Part shown: in pieces, positions 42,641 to 51,697 of the stretch
How positions within the stretch are numbered: position 1 is the stretch's first letter
Layout of the letters: each line of letters begins with the position of its first letter
DNA from: Palsa-513 sp050010595
Lineage (GTDB): Bacteria > Actinomycetota > Thermoleophilia > Solirubrobacterales > Solirubrobacteraceae
DNA length: 64,000 nucleotides
Direction of reading: 5' to 3'
Assembly: GCA_050010595.1 (NCBI GenBank)
Contig: JBEKKS010000001.1
Span: 248,001 to 312,000 of the forward strand
Program-made: the position numbers and the translations under genes
The notes under the pieces: generated by a model
Told to the model about the DNA's origin: nothing
The model's database searches: none
Seen by the model: the letters and a program-made list of their open reading frames with translations, nothing else

Positions 42641-43657
42641 GTGAAGAACGATCACGTGGGAGCTGCCGACCGGTCAGCCAAGCTGGCAGTCGTCGTCGTC
42701 AACTACAACGGCGGCGAGCTCCTCGCCGACTGCATTGCTTCGCTTCTGGCTGCGGTGGCGGCAAGCGCCGCGGAGATCGCGATCGTCATCGTCGACAACG
42801 CTTCAAGCGACGGGAGCGCAGCGGCTGCAGCGCGCCTCGGCGCCGTCGACGTCCTGCCGATGAGCGCCAACCTTGGGTTCGGTTCGGCCGCCAATGCCGG
42901 AATCGAGGCTACTAGCTCTGACTGGGTGGCACTCGTCAATGCCGACGCCACGGTCGCACCGGAGGCGCTCGCCGCATTCCTTGAATGCGAGCGCAGCGTG
43001 CCCGCGAACGTCGGTGTGGTGGCTCCCCAGATCCGCTTTGCCTCCGACGGAACGACGCTCAACTCGGCGGGCATGGAGGTCGACGAGCTCGGGGTCGCAT
43101 ACGGCCGTCTTGTCGGGCACTCGGCCGAGGAGGCCAACGAGCCCGCATCCGTGTTTGCCGCGTCGGGCGCGGGCGCGTTCCTGCGGCGCTCGATGCTCGA
43201 GGAGGTTGGTCTGTTCGACGAGCGGTACTTCCTCTACTTCGAGGATGTTGATCTCTGCTGGCGTGCCCAAGCGCTCGGCTGGAAGGTGCGCTACGAGCCG
43301 CAGATCGTTATTCACCATCAGCATTCCGCGTTCACCACGCAGAACTCGCCGCTCAAGTTCTACCACGTGGGCCGTAACCGGATTCGCACGCTCGCCAAGA
43401 ACGCGCCGACGCCGCTGCTGCGTCGCCACGCGCTCCGCATGGTCACAAACGACACGCTCTATGTCCTCTATGTGGCGATCGCGGTGAGGTCGCTCGCGCC
43501 GTTGCGCGGCCGCATCGACGGCTTGCGCGACTGGCGGGCGTTTCGCGCCGGCGCACAGCCCGTCGAGGTTCCGCTGGCTCCGGCCGGCTCACTCGGCGCC
43601 GCGCTCAAACGGCGGTGGGTCGCGACTCGCAACAGCTTCGACGCTGGGGCCCAGTGA
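42641..43657 (+). CDS. Glycosyltransferase family 2 enzyme (rhamnosyltransferase-like)
   Basis: About 338 residues. LAVVVVNYNGGELL and IVIVDNASSDGS are the nucleotide-binding start of GT-A enzymes, VALVNADATV carries the metal-binding DxD-like motif, and RYFLYFEDVDLCWRA is the acceptor-side ED motif common in rhamnosyltransferases. The C-terminal part (RNRIRTLAKNAPTPLL) may touch the membrane. First gene of the exopolysaccharide locus. GTG starts exist at 42611 and 42641; the choice is uncertain. Confidence 0.87.
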   Translation: MKNDHVGAADRSAKLAVVVVNYNGGELLADCIASLLAAVAASAAEIAIVIVDNASSDGSAAAAARLGAVDVLPMSANLGFGSAANAGIEATSSDWVALVNADATVAPEALAAFLECERSVPANVGVVAPQIRFASDGTTLNSAGMEVDELGVAYGRLVGHSAEEANEPASVFAASGAGAFLRRSMLEEVGLFDERYFLYFEDVDLCWRAQALGWKVRYEPQIVIHHQHSAFTTQNSPLKFYHVGRNRIRTLAKNAPTPLLRRHALRMVTNDTLYVLYVAIAVRSLAPLRGRIDGLRDWRAFRAGAQPVEVPLAPAGSLGAALKRRWVATRNSFDAGAQ

Positions 43658-43754
43658 CCGGCTCCCTGCGCATCACGCCATCCCCGAGGTCATCTACGAT
43701 CGCGACCGCGCCCGCAGCGCACCGCTTGCGGACCTTCCACGTGGGAGCTTTTTG

Positions 43755-45290
43755 ATGGACAGCGACGAGCCGGGCCTCGAACTCGCCCCGATCCTGGCAG
43801 CGCTGCGCCGCCGTGCGCCACTGATCGCGATCTGCGTCGTCGTTGCTGCAGCGGTCGCCTTCGCAATCTCGGAGATCGAGACGCGCGAGTACACGGCGAA
43901 GGCCTCGCTCCTATTCAGCGAGACGCCGCTCGCCCAACAGGTCGCGGGGCTCACGCCGGCGGCGAACCCGAGCACGCAGCAGTCGATCCAGGACACGAAC
44001 GTTGGCCTGGCGGAGATTGGCGATATGGCCGCGAGGACCGCGCGGGCGCTCCATCACGGGCTCACGGAGCAGTCGGTCACGCACGCGATCAACGTCAGCG
44101 CGCAAAGCGACACGAACATCGTGCTGGTCGCGGCGACGTCCTCCTCGCCGCATCTGGCCGCGGCGATCGCGAACACGTACAGCAGCATCTTCGTCGCCGA
44201 GCAGGCGAGCGCCGGCCACGCCTACTACGCAGCGGCGCTCGCGGCCGTACAGAAGCAGCTGGCGGCACTGACGCCGAGCGAGCGCGCGAGCGCGCAGGGA
44301 CTCGTGCTGCAGGATCGCGCGCTGTCGCTCTCAACACTGGCCGCGCTGCCCTCGGGAGCCGTGCAGCTCGCGGCAGCGGCGAAGGTCCCGCTGTCCCCGT
44401 CCTCGCCGAGGGTCGCGCGCAACACCGCCATCGGGGCAGCTCTCGGGCTGTTGCTCGCGCTCGCGCTCGTGTTCTGGCTCGAGCGCTCCGATCAGCGCTT
44501 GCGCGACCCGACGGAGCTCGAGTCGCTCTACGGACGGCCGCTGCTTGGCGTGATTCCAGAGAGCCCGGCGCTTGCTCGGCGCGCTGCGGCTGGGAGCGGG
44601 GTGCCACCGGTCGCAGCCGAGGCTTTCCAGCTCTTGCGCGGGCATCTGCGGTACTTCAACGTCGATCGCAAGGTGCATACGCTGCTTGTGGTCTCGGCAA
44701 GCCCGGGCGACGGCAAGACGACCGTCAGCCTCAACCTGGCGCTTGCGGCCGCCGAGGCCGGCGCGGACGCGCTCCTGATCGACGCCGATCTGCGCCGCCC
44801 CAACATCGCCCGCCAGCTCGAGCTGGACCCGGCTCCTGGGCTGATCGACGTCCTGATCGGCGCCGCGGAGCTTCGCGACGCAACGCGCACGATCGAGCTC
44901 TCGCTGCAAGCTGACCGCTACGCGCGGACGCGCTCGCTCAGCGTGCTGGTCGCCGGCGCGACCTCGCCGCCCAATCCAAGCGAGCTGATCGAAAGCCAAG
45001 CGATGGCAGCCGTGCTCAGCGACTGTGCCGCGAACCACGACTTCATCGTGATCGACTCATCGCCGCTGCTGGCGGTACCCGACGCGCTGACGTTGCTCAA
45101 CCAGGTCGACGGCGTGATTGTCGTCGGGCGGCTCGACCAGGACCGCCGTGACGAGGCGCGCCGGCTGCGCCAGGTGCTCGACGGGACGAGCAGCCCCGTG
45201 CTCGGCGTCGTCGCAAACGGCTACAAGTCGCGTCGCGGCGCGCCATACGGCTCCGGCTATTCGTCCGCGCGAGTCGCGGCAAGTCGCTAG
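43755..45290 (+). CDS. Polysaccharide co-polymerase fused to BY-kinase (Wzz/Wzc type)
   Basis: A 511-residue protein controlling chain length and export of exopolysaccharide. Residues 20-40 and about 220-240 are membrane helices flanking an extracytoplasmic Wzz domain with coiled segments. The C-terminal cytosolic tyrosine kinase has Walker A SASPGDGKTT (about 315-324), Walker A' LLIDADLRRPN (about 339-349) and Walker B FIVIDSS (about 430). A Tyr cluster at the end (YKSRRGAPYGSGYSS) is the usual autophosphorylation tail. GGGAG 8 nt before the ATG at 43755 fixes the start. It ends 4 nt inside the convergent glycosyltransferase gene. Confidence 0.9.
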   Translation: MDSDEPGLELAPILAALRRRAPLIAICVVVAAAVAFAISEIETREYTAKASLLFSETPLAQQVAGLTPAANPSTQQSIQDTNVGLAEIGDMAARTARALHHGLTEQSVTHAINVSAQSDTNIVLVAATSSSPHLAAAIANTYSSIFVAEQASAGHAYYAAALAAVQKQLAALTPSERASAQGLVLQDRALSLSTLAALPSGAVQLAAAAKVPLSPSSPRVARNTAIGAALGLLLALALVFWLERSDQRLRDPTELESLYGRPLLGVIPESPALARRAAAGSGVPPVAAEAFQLLRGHLRYFNVDRKVHTLLVVSASPGDGKTTVSLNLALAAAEAGADALLIDADLRRPNIARQLELDPAPGLIDVLIGAAELRDATRTIELSLQADRYARTRSLSVLVAGATSPPNPSELIESQAMAAVLSDCAANHDFIVIDSSPLLAVPDALTLLNQVDGVIVVGRLDQDRRDEARRLRQVLDGTSSPVLGVVANGYKSRRGAPYGSGYSSARVAASR

Positions 45291-46474
45291 GCAGCGCGGC
45301 GCGCGAGCGCTGCGAGATAGGCAGCGTTCAAGCCGGCGGCCTGACGCTCATAGGTGAACATCGCCCGCACGTGACTTCGCGCCGCGTCGCCGAGCGTCAT
45401 CCGCCGAGCGGGGTCCTCGGCCAACCCGAGGATCGCACGAGCCAGTGCATCCGCGTCACCGACCGGGATGAGGACACCGGTCTCGCCGTTGCCGATCTGC
45501 TCGCGTAGCGCGGCGATGTCCGAGGCTACGACCGGCAGGCCGCCGGCCATCGCCTCCAGACTCGCCAGCGGGAAGCCCTCCTCGCGCGAGGGGAGGGCGA
45601 AGATGCTCCAGCGCTCGAGCGCGGCGGCGCTCGAGCCTGCGCCAAGGAACGCAACGTCATCGCGCGCGCCGCGCAGCGCCCTCAGTCGAGCCTCGAACTC
45701 ACGCTCGTTCGGCAGCCCCGACGGGCCGAGATGCTCGAACTCGATCTCCGGCCGAGCTGCGCGCACGATCCTGGCTGCCTCGACCAGCACGTCGGTCCCC
45801 TTGCGCCTGCACACGGTGCCGATGCTGCCGACGCGTAGCTGCCCGTCGGCCACGACGATCCGCTCGCGCGGCGCGACGCCGTTGTAGACCGTCGTCAGCC
45901 TGTCCGGTGCGACGGCACCCGCGTAGAGCGCCGCCACGCTGTTGGACACAGCCACCACCTGGTCGGCGACGGCGGCTGCGACGCGGATCGCGCCGGCACG
46001 CTTTGGCCCCGGCGACGATATCTCGTGGGCGTGCAGCACGACCGGGAAGCCGCAGCGCCGGGCGAGGACACCCTCGATGAGTGCATGCAGCGAGTTGACG
46101 TGCACGACATCCGGGGCGCAGGCATGCAGCGCGGCGCGCAGGCCGGCCAGGTAACCGCGCGTCTGGCGCAGGCGAGGCAGCAGGCCCGGCGGCTCGCGCC
46201 ATCCGTGCAAGCTGACACCGAGCGGACGCGCTGGCTCGAGCACGGAGACCTCGCAGTCGATCAGCTCGCTTCTGATCGGGCCTTCCTGAGGCAGCAGGAC
46301 GGTCACGTCGCACCCGAGCGCTCGCAGTGCCGGCATCACGCGCGCCACTACGAGGCCGGCGCCGAGCAAGGCCGACTCGTGCAGGATGGTGCAAACACGC
46401 AGACGTCTACTCGCTTCTTCGTGCACGCTCAGCCACCGTATCAATGGCTCGTGCACACGATGCTCATCTAACAT
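45287..46474 (-). CDS. Glycosyltransferase family 4 enzyme
   Basis: A 395-residue GT-B enzyme. LRVCTILHESALLGAGLVVARV begins the acceptor domain, VVLHAHEISS is central, and RVGSIGTVCRRKGTDVLVEA with LPSREEGFPLASLEAMAGGLP (E-x7-E) is the donor site. The ATG at 46474 is chosen because the extra 47 codons upstream are Arg/Ala-rich shadow sequence. It converges on the BY-kinase gene and diverges from the methyltransferase remnant. Confidence 0.87.
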   Translation of the reverse strand: MLDEHRVHEPLIRWLSVHEEASRRLRVCTILHESALLGAGLVVARVMPALRALGCDVTVLLPQEGPIRSELIDCEVSVLEPARPLGVSLHGWREPPGLLPRLRQTRGYLAGLRAALHACAPDVVHVNSLHALIEGVLARRCGFPVVLHAHEISSPGPKRAGAIRVAAAVADQVVAVSNSVAALYAGAVAPDRLTTVYNGVAPRERIVVADGQLRVGSIGTVCRRKGTDVLVEAARIVRAARPEIEFEHLGPSGLPNEREFEARLRALRGARDDVAFLGAGSSAAALERWSIFALPSREEGFPLASLEAMAGGLPVVASDIAALREQIGNGETGVLIPVGDADALARAILGLAEDPARRMTLGDAARSHVRAMFTYERQAAGLNAAYLAALARRAA

Positions 46475-46476
46475 CG

Positions 46477-46834
46477 GTGCCAGTGGGCTGGTCACTGCGC
46501 AGCGCTCTGAAGGCTTCGCCGCTCGCGGGCCCCGCCTACGCTGTGCGGCAGCGGCTTCGAGCGATCGGGGCAGGTGCTGTGCCGGTCGGCGAGGACGGCT
46601 TTGCGCTGCCGACACCGCTAATGATGATCAAGGTCACCGGCAGCGCGAACGCGACCGAGTTCGAAGCGTGGGGATGCACCTGTGCGCAGATCGTACGAGC
46701 GAGCGCTGCGCGTCACGGACTCAGCGACCCTCAAACCGTGCTGGAGCGTGCTCGAGCATCGGACGGGCGAGCCGGCGATGATGGGCAACCAGGACGCCTA
46801 CGTTGCTCGGCCAACCAGCCGCCGCTCGAGCTGA
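46477..46834 (+). pseudogene. Internally deleted methyltransferase gene remnant
   Basis: From a GTG at 46477 one frame reads SLRSALKASPLAGPAYAVRQ, then FALPTPLMMIKVTGSANATE and IVRASAARHGL, like the N-terminus of glycan-cluster methyltransferases that have a LPxPxLxxxVxGSxD lead. Near 46725-46740 sense moves to another frame reading PCWSVLEHRTGEPAMMGNQD and then AYVARP up to a stop at 46832, like the C-terminal end of such enzymes. The SAM-binding core would lie between and is absent. It overlaps the convergent wzy 3' end. Identification rests on pattern only. Confidence 0.4.
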
Positions 46835-48192
46835 CCTCGCTGGGCGGTCGCGTTGACGGCCAGGAGCAGCGCCCAGGTGAACCACATCGGGCGGAAGGCG
46901 TAGGCGCCGAGCACCTGCAGGTTGACGCTCAGCACGACGAACGCGGCACCGAGCATCGCCTTGCTGCGCGAAGCGCCGCGCAGGAACCGAAGCGCGATGC
47001 GCAGCCCGCTGACGAGCAGCAGGAGAGCGCCGAGGAAGCCGATCCACCCGTCCTCGTAGAGCGCTTGCAGCAGCGTGTTGTGCACGACGTTCTCGGCGCC
47101 GATGAACGGCGAGCTGATCGTCGTAATGCCGCCGATCTCATCGGCCTCCGCCTCGAAGCCGAGGCCCGCCCAATTGCCGTTGACCGCTGCTTTGAGGACG
47201 ACCGGAACCTGGTTTACGCGCGTCTCGGCGGTCAGCGGGTAGCGGGCGATCGCGTGCTCGACCTCGACGAAGACGACCGGGGCGAGCAGCACCGCCACCA
47301 AGCACGCGCTCGCGAGATGGCGGCGGCGCACGACCGGCAGGCGGCGCGCCGAGGCGAGCTCGACGTAGACGACGATCGCCAGGCCGACGATCGCGCTGAT
47401 CAACGAGCCGCGGGAGGCCGTTGCGAACACTCCAAAGGCGCAGAGCGCCGCGTAGAGGCCGTATTCGAGGCGACGCTTGCTGCGCAGCAGGCCAATCGCG
47501 GCGATCCCGAGGCCGGGGACGATCCACAGGCCGAGGAAGTTCGGGTCGAGCCCGAGGCCCGTCGCCCTGAACGTGTTCGAGATGTGCGCGTCGATGAAGA
47601 ACAGGTTCTGAACCGTCGGGAAGAGCACGACCCCGCCCAGCCTGTAGGCGGCGTACTGCGCTCCCGCCAGTCCGGCCGCGGCGCCCGAGGCGATCGCGAG
47701 CCAGCGGATGAACCGCTCCGGCTTGCCGCTTGACCAGACGAGATAGGCCGCCAGGCTGAGACCGGCGAGTGTCACGATGAAGCGCGGGTTCTGCGCGGTC
47801 ACAGACTGGCCGAAGACCGTCACTACGGCTTCCGCGAGGAAGGCGAGCGCGAGCACGAGCCCGCCGTAGCGCGGCGCGCGGTGCAGGCGCTGGCGCGAGT
47901 AGGCGAACTTGCCCATCGCGATCAGCAGCACGAAATCGGAGCAGTTGAGCCCGCCGACCGTCGGTATCGCCGGGTCGGCCAGCGCGAGCACTAGCCAGAG
48001 GCCGACGAGCGTCTCGGTCTCGAGCCAGACAAGGCACGAGGCCGTCGCGAGACCTGCGCCAGCCGCGAACCCGTCCTTGCCACCGAGCGCGGCGGTCGCG
48101 CCTGCTGCGCCCGCGAGAGCCACGGCGCCGCCGAGCAGCTGCGGGGTGCTCAGCCGCCGCGCTGTGAACTGATCCACCCGGCCTGCGCTCAT
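46798..48192 (-). CDS. O-antigen ligase/polymerase-type membrane protein (Wzy-like)
   Basis: A 464-residue protein with about 11-12 hydrophobic segments and a large loop near RYPLTAETRVNQVPVVLKAA, with ENVVHNTLLQALYEDGWIGF typical of Wzy_C/O-antigen ligase domains (the H in VVHN is conserved in the family). It would join repeat units outside the membrane. The ATG at 48192 has GAGG about 10 nt upstream; the 65 extra codons of the longer frame overlap the upstream gene and are excluded. It lies 17 nt after the GT2 gene in the same operon. Confidence 0.82.
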   Translation of the reverse strand: MSAGRVDQFTARRLSTPQLLGGAVALAGAAGATAALGGKDGFAAGAGLATASCLVWLETETLVGLWLVLALADPAIPTVGGLNCSDFVLLIAMGKFAYSRQRLHRAPRYGGLVLALAFLAEAVVTVFGQSVTAQNPRFIVTLAGLSLAAYLVWSSGKPERFIRWLAIASGAAAGLAGAQYAAYRLGGVVLFPTVQNLFFIDAHISNTFRATGLGLDPNFLGLWIVPGLGIAAIGLLRSKRRLEYGLYAALCAFGVFATASRGSLISAIVGLAIVVYVELASARRLPVVRRRHLASACLVAVLLAPVVFVEVEHAIARYPLTAETRVNQVPVVLKAAVNGNWAGLGFEAEADEIGGITTISSPFIGAENVVHNTLLQALYEDGWIGFLGALLLLVSGLRIALRFLRGASRSKAMLGAAFVVLSVNLQVLGAYAFRPMWFTWALLLAVNATAQRGQLERRLVGRAT

Positions 48193-48208
48193 GTCCGTGC
48201 CTCGCAGC

Positions 48209-49177
48209 TCAGCGGTAGCTGACTCCGCTTCGCATGACCGCCGCGTTCCCCGCGAAGAGGCCCCGTGTAGCTGCGCACCACCACTCCAGATCGTAGGGGC
48301 TCGCGCGGCGCAGGACGCTGTTGAGCGCTGCCTGCGGCAGGGCCATCGCGAGCGCGAGCAGGAGCGGGCTGAGCCACGCCCGACCAACCAGCTCGCCGTG
48401 GCGCTTTCGTGCGATCAGCGCGTGGCTGCGATACATGTGAAAGGTCGCGAGCTGCCCGACCTGCGCGATCGAGCTTGACTTCAGGTGAACGCTCTGTGCG
48501 CGCGGCTCGTAAACGGCGCTACCGCCGATCCGCTCGATCCTCGCGCTGAGGCTCTCCTCCTCGTCATAGAGGAAGAGATCGCTGTCAAAGCCACCGATCG
48601 CGTCGAGGTCGCCGCGGGCGATCATGAAGCAGCAGCCGAGCACGCAGGGCACCCGTCCACCAGCCTGATACACGGGGTGATCGTCACTCAGCTCGATCCG
48701 CAGCGAGCGTGGCAGCCAGCTGGCGGCGCCAGGCAGGATCTGCAGCGCGTAGCGCCACGGGCTCGGCGAGCGCTGCAGCGGGATGCGCAGTCCAAGCCCG
48801 TCCACAAGTGCCGGGCCAACGATCGCGTGCGTGGCTGCCGCGAGCGTCTGCGCCATTCGATCGACCGACTCCGCGGCGATCCGCGCATCCGGGTTCAGGA
48901 ACAGCAGCTGCGAGCCACTTGAGGCCTCAACGCCTAGGTTGAACGCCGCGCCAAGCCCGAGGTTCACCGCTGAGCGCAGCAGTGTGGCGTCCGGACGGAG
49001 GTTGCTGACGAGCGCCGCGCCACCGTCGCTCGAAGCGTTATCGACGACGATCAGCTCGACGCCCGCGGGCAGCGCTGCGATGCACTCGCCGATCACCTCT
49101 GCGGAGTCATAGAGGACGATCACGATGCTCACGTCGGGAGCTGCTCGCGTTTTTGACGGGTCCTGCGATTGCGCCAC
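48209..49177 (-). CDS. Glycosyltransferase family 2 enzyme
   Basis: About 322 residues. VSIVIVLYDSAEVIGECIAA and LIVVDNASSDGG mark the GT-A start, LLFLNPDARI is the metal-binding region and DLFLYDEEESLSARI the acceptor-side acidic motif. Similar in layout to the GT2 at 42.6 kb. The GTG at 49177 gives the standard start; the longer frame to 49360 overlaps the divergent flippase gene. It forms an operon with wzy. Confidence 0.85.
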   Translation of the reverse strand: MAQSQDPSKTRAAPDVSIVIVLYDSAEVIGECIAALPAGVELIVVDNASSDGGAALVSNLRPDATLLRSAVNLGLGAAFNLGVEASSGSQLLFLNPDARIAAESVDRMAQTLAAATHAIVGPALVDGLGLRIPLQRSPSPWRYALQILPGAASWLPRSLRIELSDDHPVYQAGGRVPCVLGCCFMIARGDLDAIGGFDSDLFLYDEEESLSARIERIGGSAVYEPRAQSVHLKSSSIAQVGQLATFHMYRSHALIARKRHGELVGRAWLSPLLLALAMALPQAALNSVLRRASPYDLEWWCAATRGLFAGNAAVMRSGVSYR

Positions 49178-49277
49178 TGGCGGCCATCGTAGGGCGCGGC
49201 GATCGCAAGGCGCTTGATCGCCGCGGTCGCGGATATCGTCACTCAAGACGTGGTCTGCGACGAGCCGTGCCCACTCC

Positions 49278-50804
49278 GTGTCGGATAGCGAAGGCCTCGG
49301 CGCCCGGCGCCCGTCGCTGGCCGCGAACACGATCGCCCAATCAGCGCCGGTCCTGATCACCTACCTGGCGGGCCTCGCCTCAGCGCCGATCGTCCTCGCA
49401 AGCCTCGGGTTGCGGGCATTCGGGATCTGGGCGCTGACCGGCGCGTTGGCCCAGTACGGCGGGCTGCTCAACCTCGGCATCGGCCAGGCCCTCGCTCGCT
49501 TCGTCGCCGTCTATGACGCCGCCGGTGACAGGCGCGCGCTCGGCCAGACGCTTGCGCTGGGCCTCCTGAGCGTGCCCGCTGTCGCTGTGCCGCTCGCCGC
49601 AGCGAGCTGGTTTGCGGCAGCACCGCTGGCCCATGCGCTGCACGGGATCGGTGTCGGCGCGATGCGGGACGTCCTGCTCAGCAGCGTGACGATGGTCGCG
49701 TGCGCGCTGCTGACGGGTGCGTTGAGCGCCTACCCGGTCGGGCTACGGCGCATGATCAGGCCGAACGCCGCCCTCAGCGTTGGCGCTCTGCTGAACCTGA
49801 TCTTCAGCGTGGTCGCAGCACTTTCGAGCACGCGCCTCGTGGTCTACGCGCTCGCAAATGCCGCCGCGAGCGTTCTGACGGTCGCGGTGGTCGCGGTCGC
49901 AGTGCTCTCGCTGGAGCCGCGCATGCAACTGCGACGACCGACGCGGGCGCTCGCACGGGAGATCCTCGGCTTCTCGCTGAAGGACCAGCTCGTCGTCGTG
50001 AGCAATCTCGTCAACTTCCAGACCGACAAGATTGTGATCGCGCTGTTCGTCGGTCCGGCGGCCGCCGGAGCATATGAGCTCGCAAACCGGGTCGCGGCCG
50101 CCGCCCGCCTGGCCGGCCTCTACGGCACCTCGGCGCTCCTACCGACCGTCGCGGCCGAGCTTGTCAAGACGACGCGCGAGGTCCTCGTCGCGGGCTACAT
50201 TCGCCTGACCGCGCGCGTCGCGACGATCACGACCCCACTGCTCGTCCTGACGATCGCGCTCTCCCCGATCGTGCTGCACGCCTGGCTCGGAGTCTCACCG
50301 CGCTACGGGCCGCTCGTGCTCGCCGCGCTGAGCGTCGCGTACATCGTCAACTCGACCACCGCCGTCGGCTACGCCTACCTGAACGCAACCGGCCACCCGG
50401 GACTCTCGGCGCGCGCGAACGTGGCAGCTGCCGCGGCGAACATCGCCCTGACGGTCGTGCTCGGCGAGCTCTTTGGAATTCGCGGCATCCTCGCGGGCAC
50501 TGTCATCGCGCTCACCGCCGGGGCCGTCTACCAAGTGCTCCTGACCCACCGCCTATTCACGATCCCGCTGCGCAGCTACTGTACGGCGATCGCCCCGTCG
50601 CTCCTGCTGGCCGTCGGCCTCGGCGCACCGGCGACCGCCGTCGCCGAGCTCGCGCACCCGCTAGCGCGCGGCGAGCAGGCCGCGGTCTGCGTAGCGATAA
50701 CCGCCTGTTACGCGCTCGTCTACCTCGCCGCAGCCGGCTACCGCGACCTGCTGCCGCGATCGCTGTCCTCGCGCTTGCCCCTGATCCGCGATCGCTTGAC
50801 GTGA
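49278..50804 (+). CDS. Polysaccharide flippase (Wzx/PST type)
   Basis: A 508-residue membrane protein with about 12-14 segments (for example APVLITYLAGLASAPIVLAS at the start). The GLLNLGIGQALARFVAVYDA loop and the FQTDKIVIALFVGPAAAGAYE stretch are usual in Wzx-type polysaccharide transporters. It would move lipid-linked units across the membrane. The start is GTG at 49278, divergent from the GT2 gene with about 100 nt between. It overlaps the next gene by 4 nt (GTGA). Confidence 0.88.
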   Translation: MSDSEGLGARRPSLAANTIAQSAPVLITYLAGLASAPIVLASLGLRAFGIWALTGALAQYGGLLNLGIGQALARFVAVYDAAGDRRALGQTLALGLLSVPAVAVPLAAASWFAAAPLAHALHGIGVGAMRDVLLSSVTMVACALLTGALSAYPVGLRRMIRPNAALSVGALLNLIFSVVAALSSTRLVVYALANAAASVLTVAVVAVAVLSLEPRMQLRRPTRALAREILGFSLKDQLVVVSNLVNFQTDKIVIALFVGPAAAGAYELANRVAAAARLAGLYGTSALLPTVAAELVKTTREVLVAGYIRLTARVATITTPLLVLTIALSPIVLHAWLGVSPRYGPLVLAALSVAYIVNSTTAVGYAYLNATGHPGLSARANVAAAAANIALTVVLGELFGIRGILAGTVIALTAGAVYQVLLTHRLFTIPLRSYCTAIAPSLLLAVGLGAPATAVAELAHPLARGEQAAVCVAITACYALVYLAAAGYRDLLPRSLSSRLPLIRDRLT

Positions 50805-51649
50805 CCCGAGCGCCGCTAGAGCCCACCGTCTCGGTCCTGCTTCCAGCCCACGAGGCGGACGCGACGATCGAGCAAGCGATCGCCAGCGCGCTCGCGCAAA
50901 CCGTCGCGAGCCTCGAGCTGATCGTCATCGACGACGGCTCGAGCGTCCCGCTCGATGCCAGACTCCAGCAGGTTGGCGACGAGCGGCTCACCGTTCTGCG
51001 ACACCCTGTCAATCGCGGCGTATCAGCGGCCCGCAACACGGGTCTCGAGCACGCGCGTGCACCGCTCGTCGCGCTGCTTGACGCAGACGACACGTGGGCT
51101 TCGCAACACCTGGAGCGATCGCTTGCCGTACTGAGAGACCCGGAGGCAGACCTCGTCTACGGCAACGCACTGCTGAGCGCTCACCCGACGGGCGCGACGC
51201 GCCTCTATTCCGCCAGCGAGCTCAGCGAGCAACCGATCGCGAGCGTCGCAGCGCTCGCGCGACGCAACCCGATCTGCACCAGCACCGTGCTTGCGCGTAC
51301 CGATCTGCTGCGCGAGGCCGGCGGCTGGCCGACCTGGCTGCAGGTCGGCGAGGACTGGTGGCTCTGCTTCAAGCTGCTCGACCGCGGGGCCCGCTTCGCG
51401 TTCCAGCGCGAGCCGCTCGTGACATACGCCTGGCCCGCGAGCGAGGCGCACGCCGGCGCACACGCCGGCCGCGTGCTGGCCGACAACCTCAAGATCGCAT
51501 GCGCCGTTTGTGCGCGCTGGCCCTCGCGCAAGCTGCCGCTGGCCCATCTCTTCCTACGCCCCTTCTATGTCTGCGCATTGCAGCTGATGCCGGGCGCCCT
51601 ACGCCGCCGCGGCGTGAGATATCGCAACGCGCGAAGCCGCAAACGCTGA
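50801..51649 (+). CDS. Glycosyltransferase family 2 enzyme
   Basis: A 282-residue GT-A enzyme: VSVLLPAHEADATIEQAIAS, LELIVIDDGSS, GVSAARNTGLEHA, and VALLDADDTW with its DxD motif. GEDWWLCFKLLDRG is the acidic acceptor motif. It is coupled to the flippase by a 4-nt overlap and ends the exopolysaccharide genes on this side. Sugar specificity unknown. Confidence 0.9.
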   Translation: MTRAPLEPTVSVLLPAHEADATIEQAIASALAQTVASLELIVIDDGSSVPLDARLQQVGDERLTVLRHPVNRGVSAARNTGLEHARAPLVALLDADDTWASQHLERSLAVLRDPEADLVYGNALLSAHPTGATRLYSASELSEQPIASVAALARRNPICTSTVLARTDLLREAGGWPTWLQVGEDWWLCFKLLDRGARFAFQREPLVTYAWPASEAHAGAHAGRVLADNLKIACAVCARWPSRKLPLAHLFLRPFYVCALQLMPGALRRRGVRYRNARSRKR

Positions 51650-51685
51650 CACAAACCTCACCACTCCGCCTGCGTGGGCGCTCCG

Positions 51686-51691
51686 TACACT
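51686..51691 (+). promoter_or_regulatory. TACACT promoter box of glycosidase paralogue B
   Basis: CGTACACT with TACACT 6 nt before the GTG at 51698. It matches the boxes before 42461 and 56476 and supports a leaderless start. Confidence 0.6.
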
Positions 51692-51697
51692 CAGACG

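Noticed and set aside
46327..47733. 468-residue plus-strand ORF across the wzy gene
   Set aside because: Its larger part is antisense to wzy with charged low-complexity sequence; only the first part (46477-46735) looks like real protein and is listed as a pseudogene.
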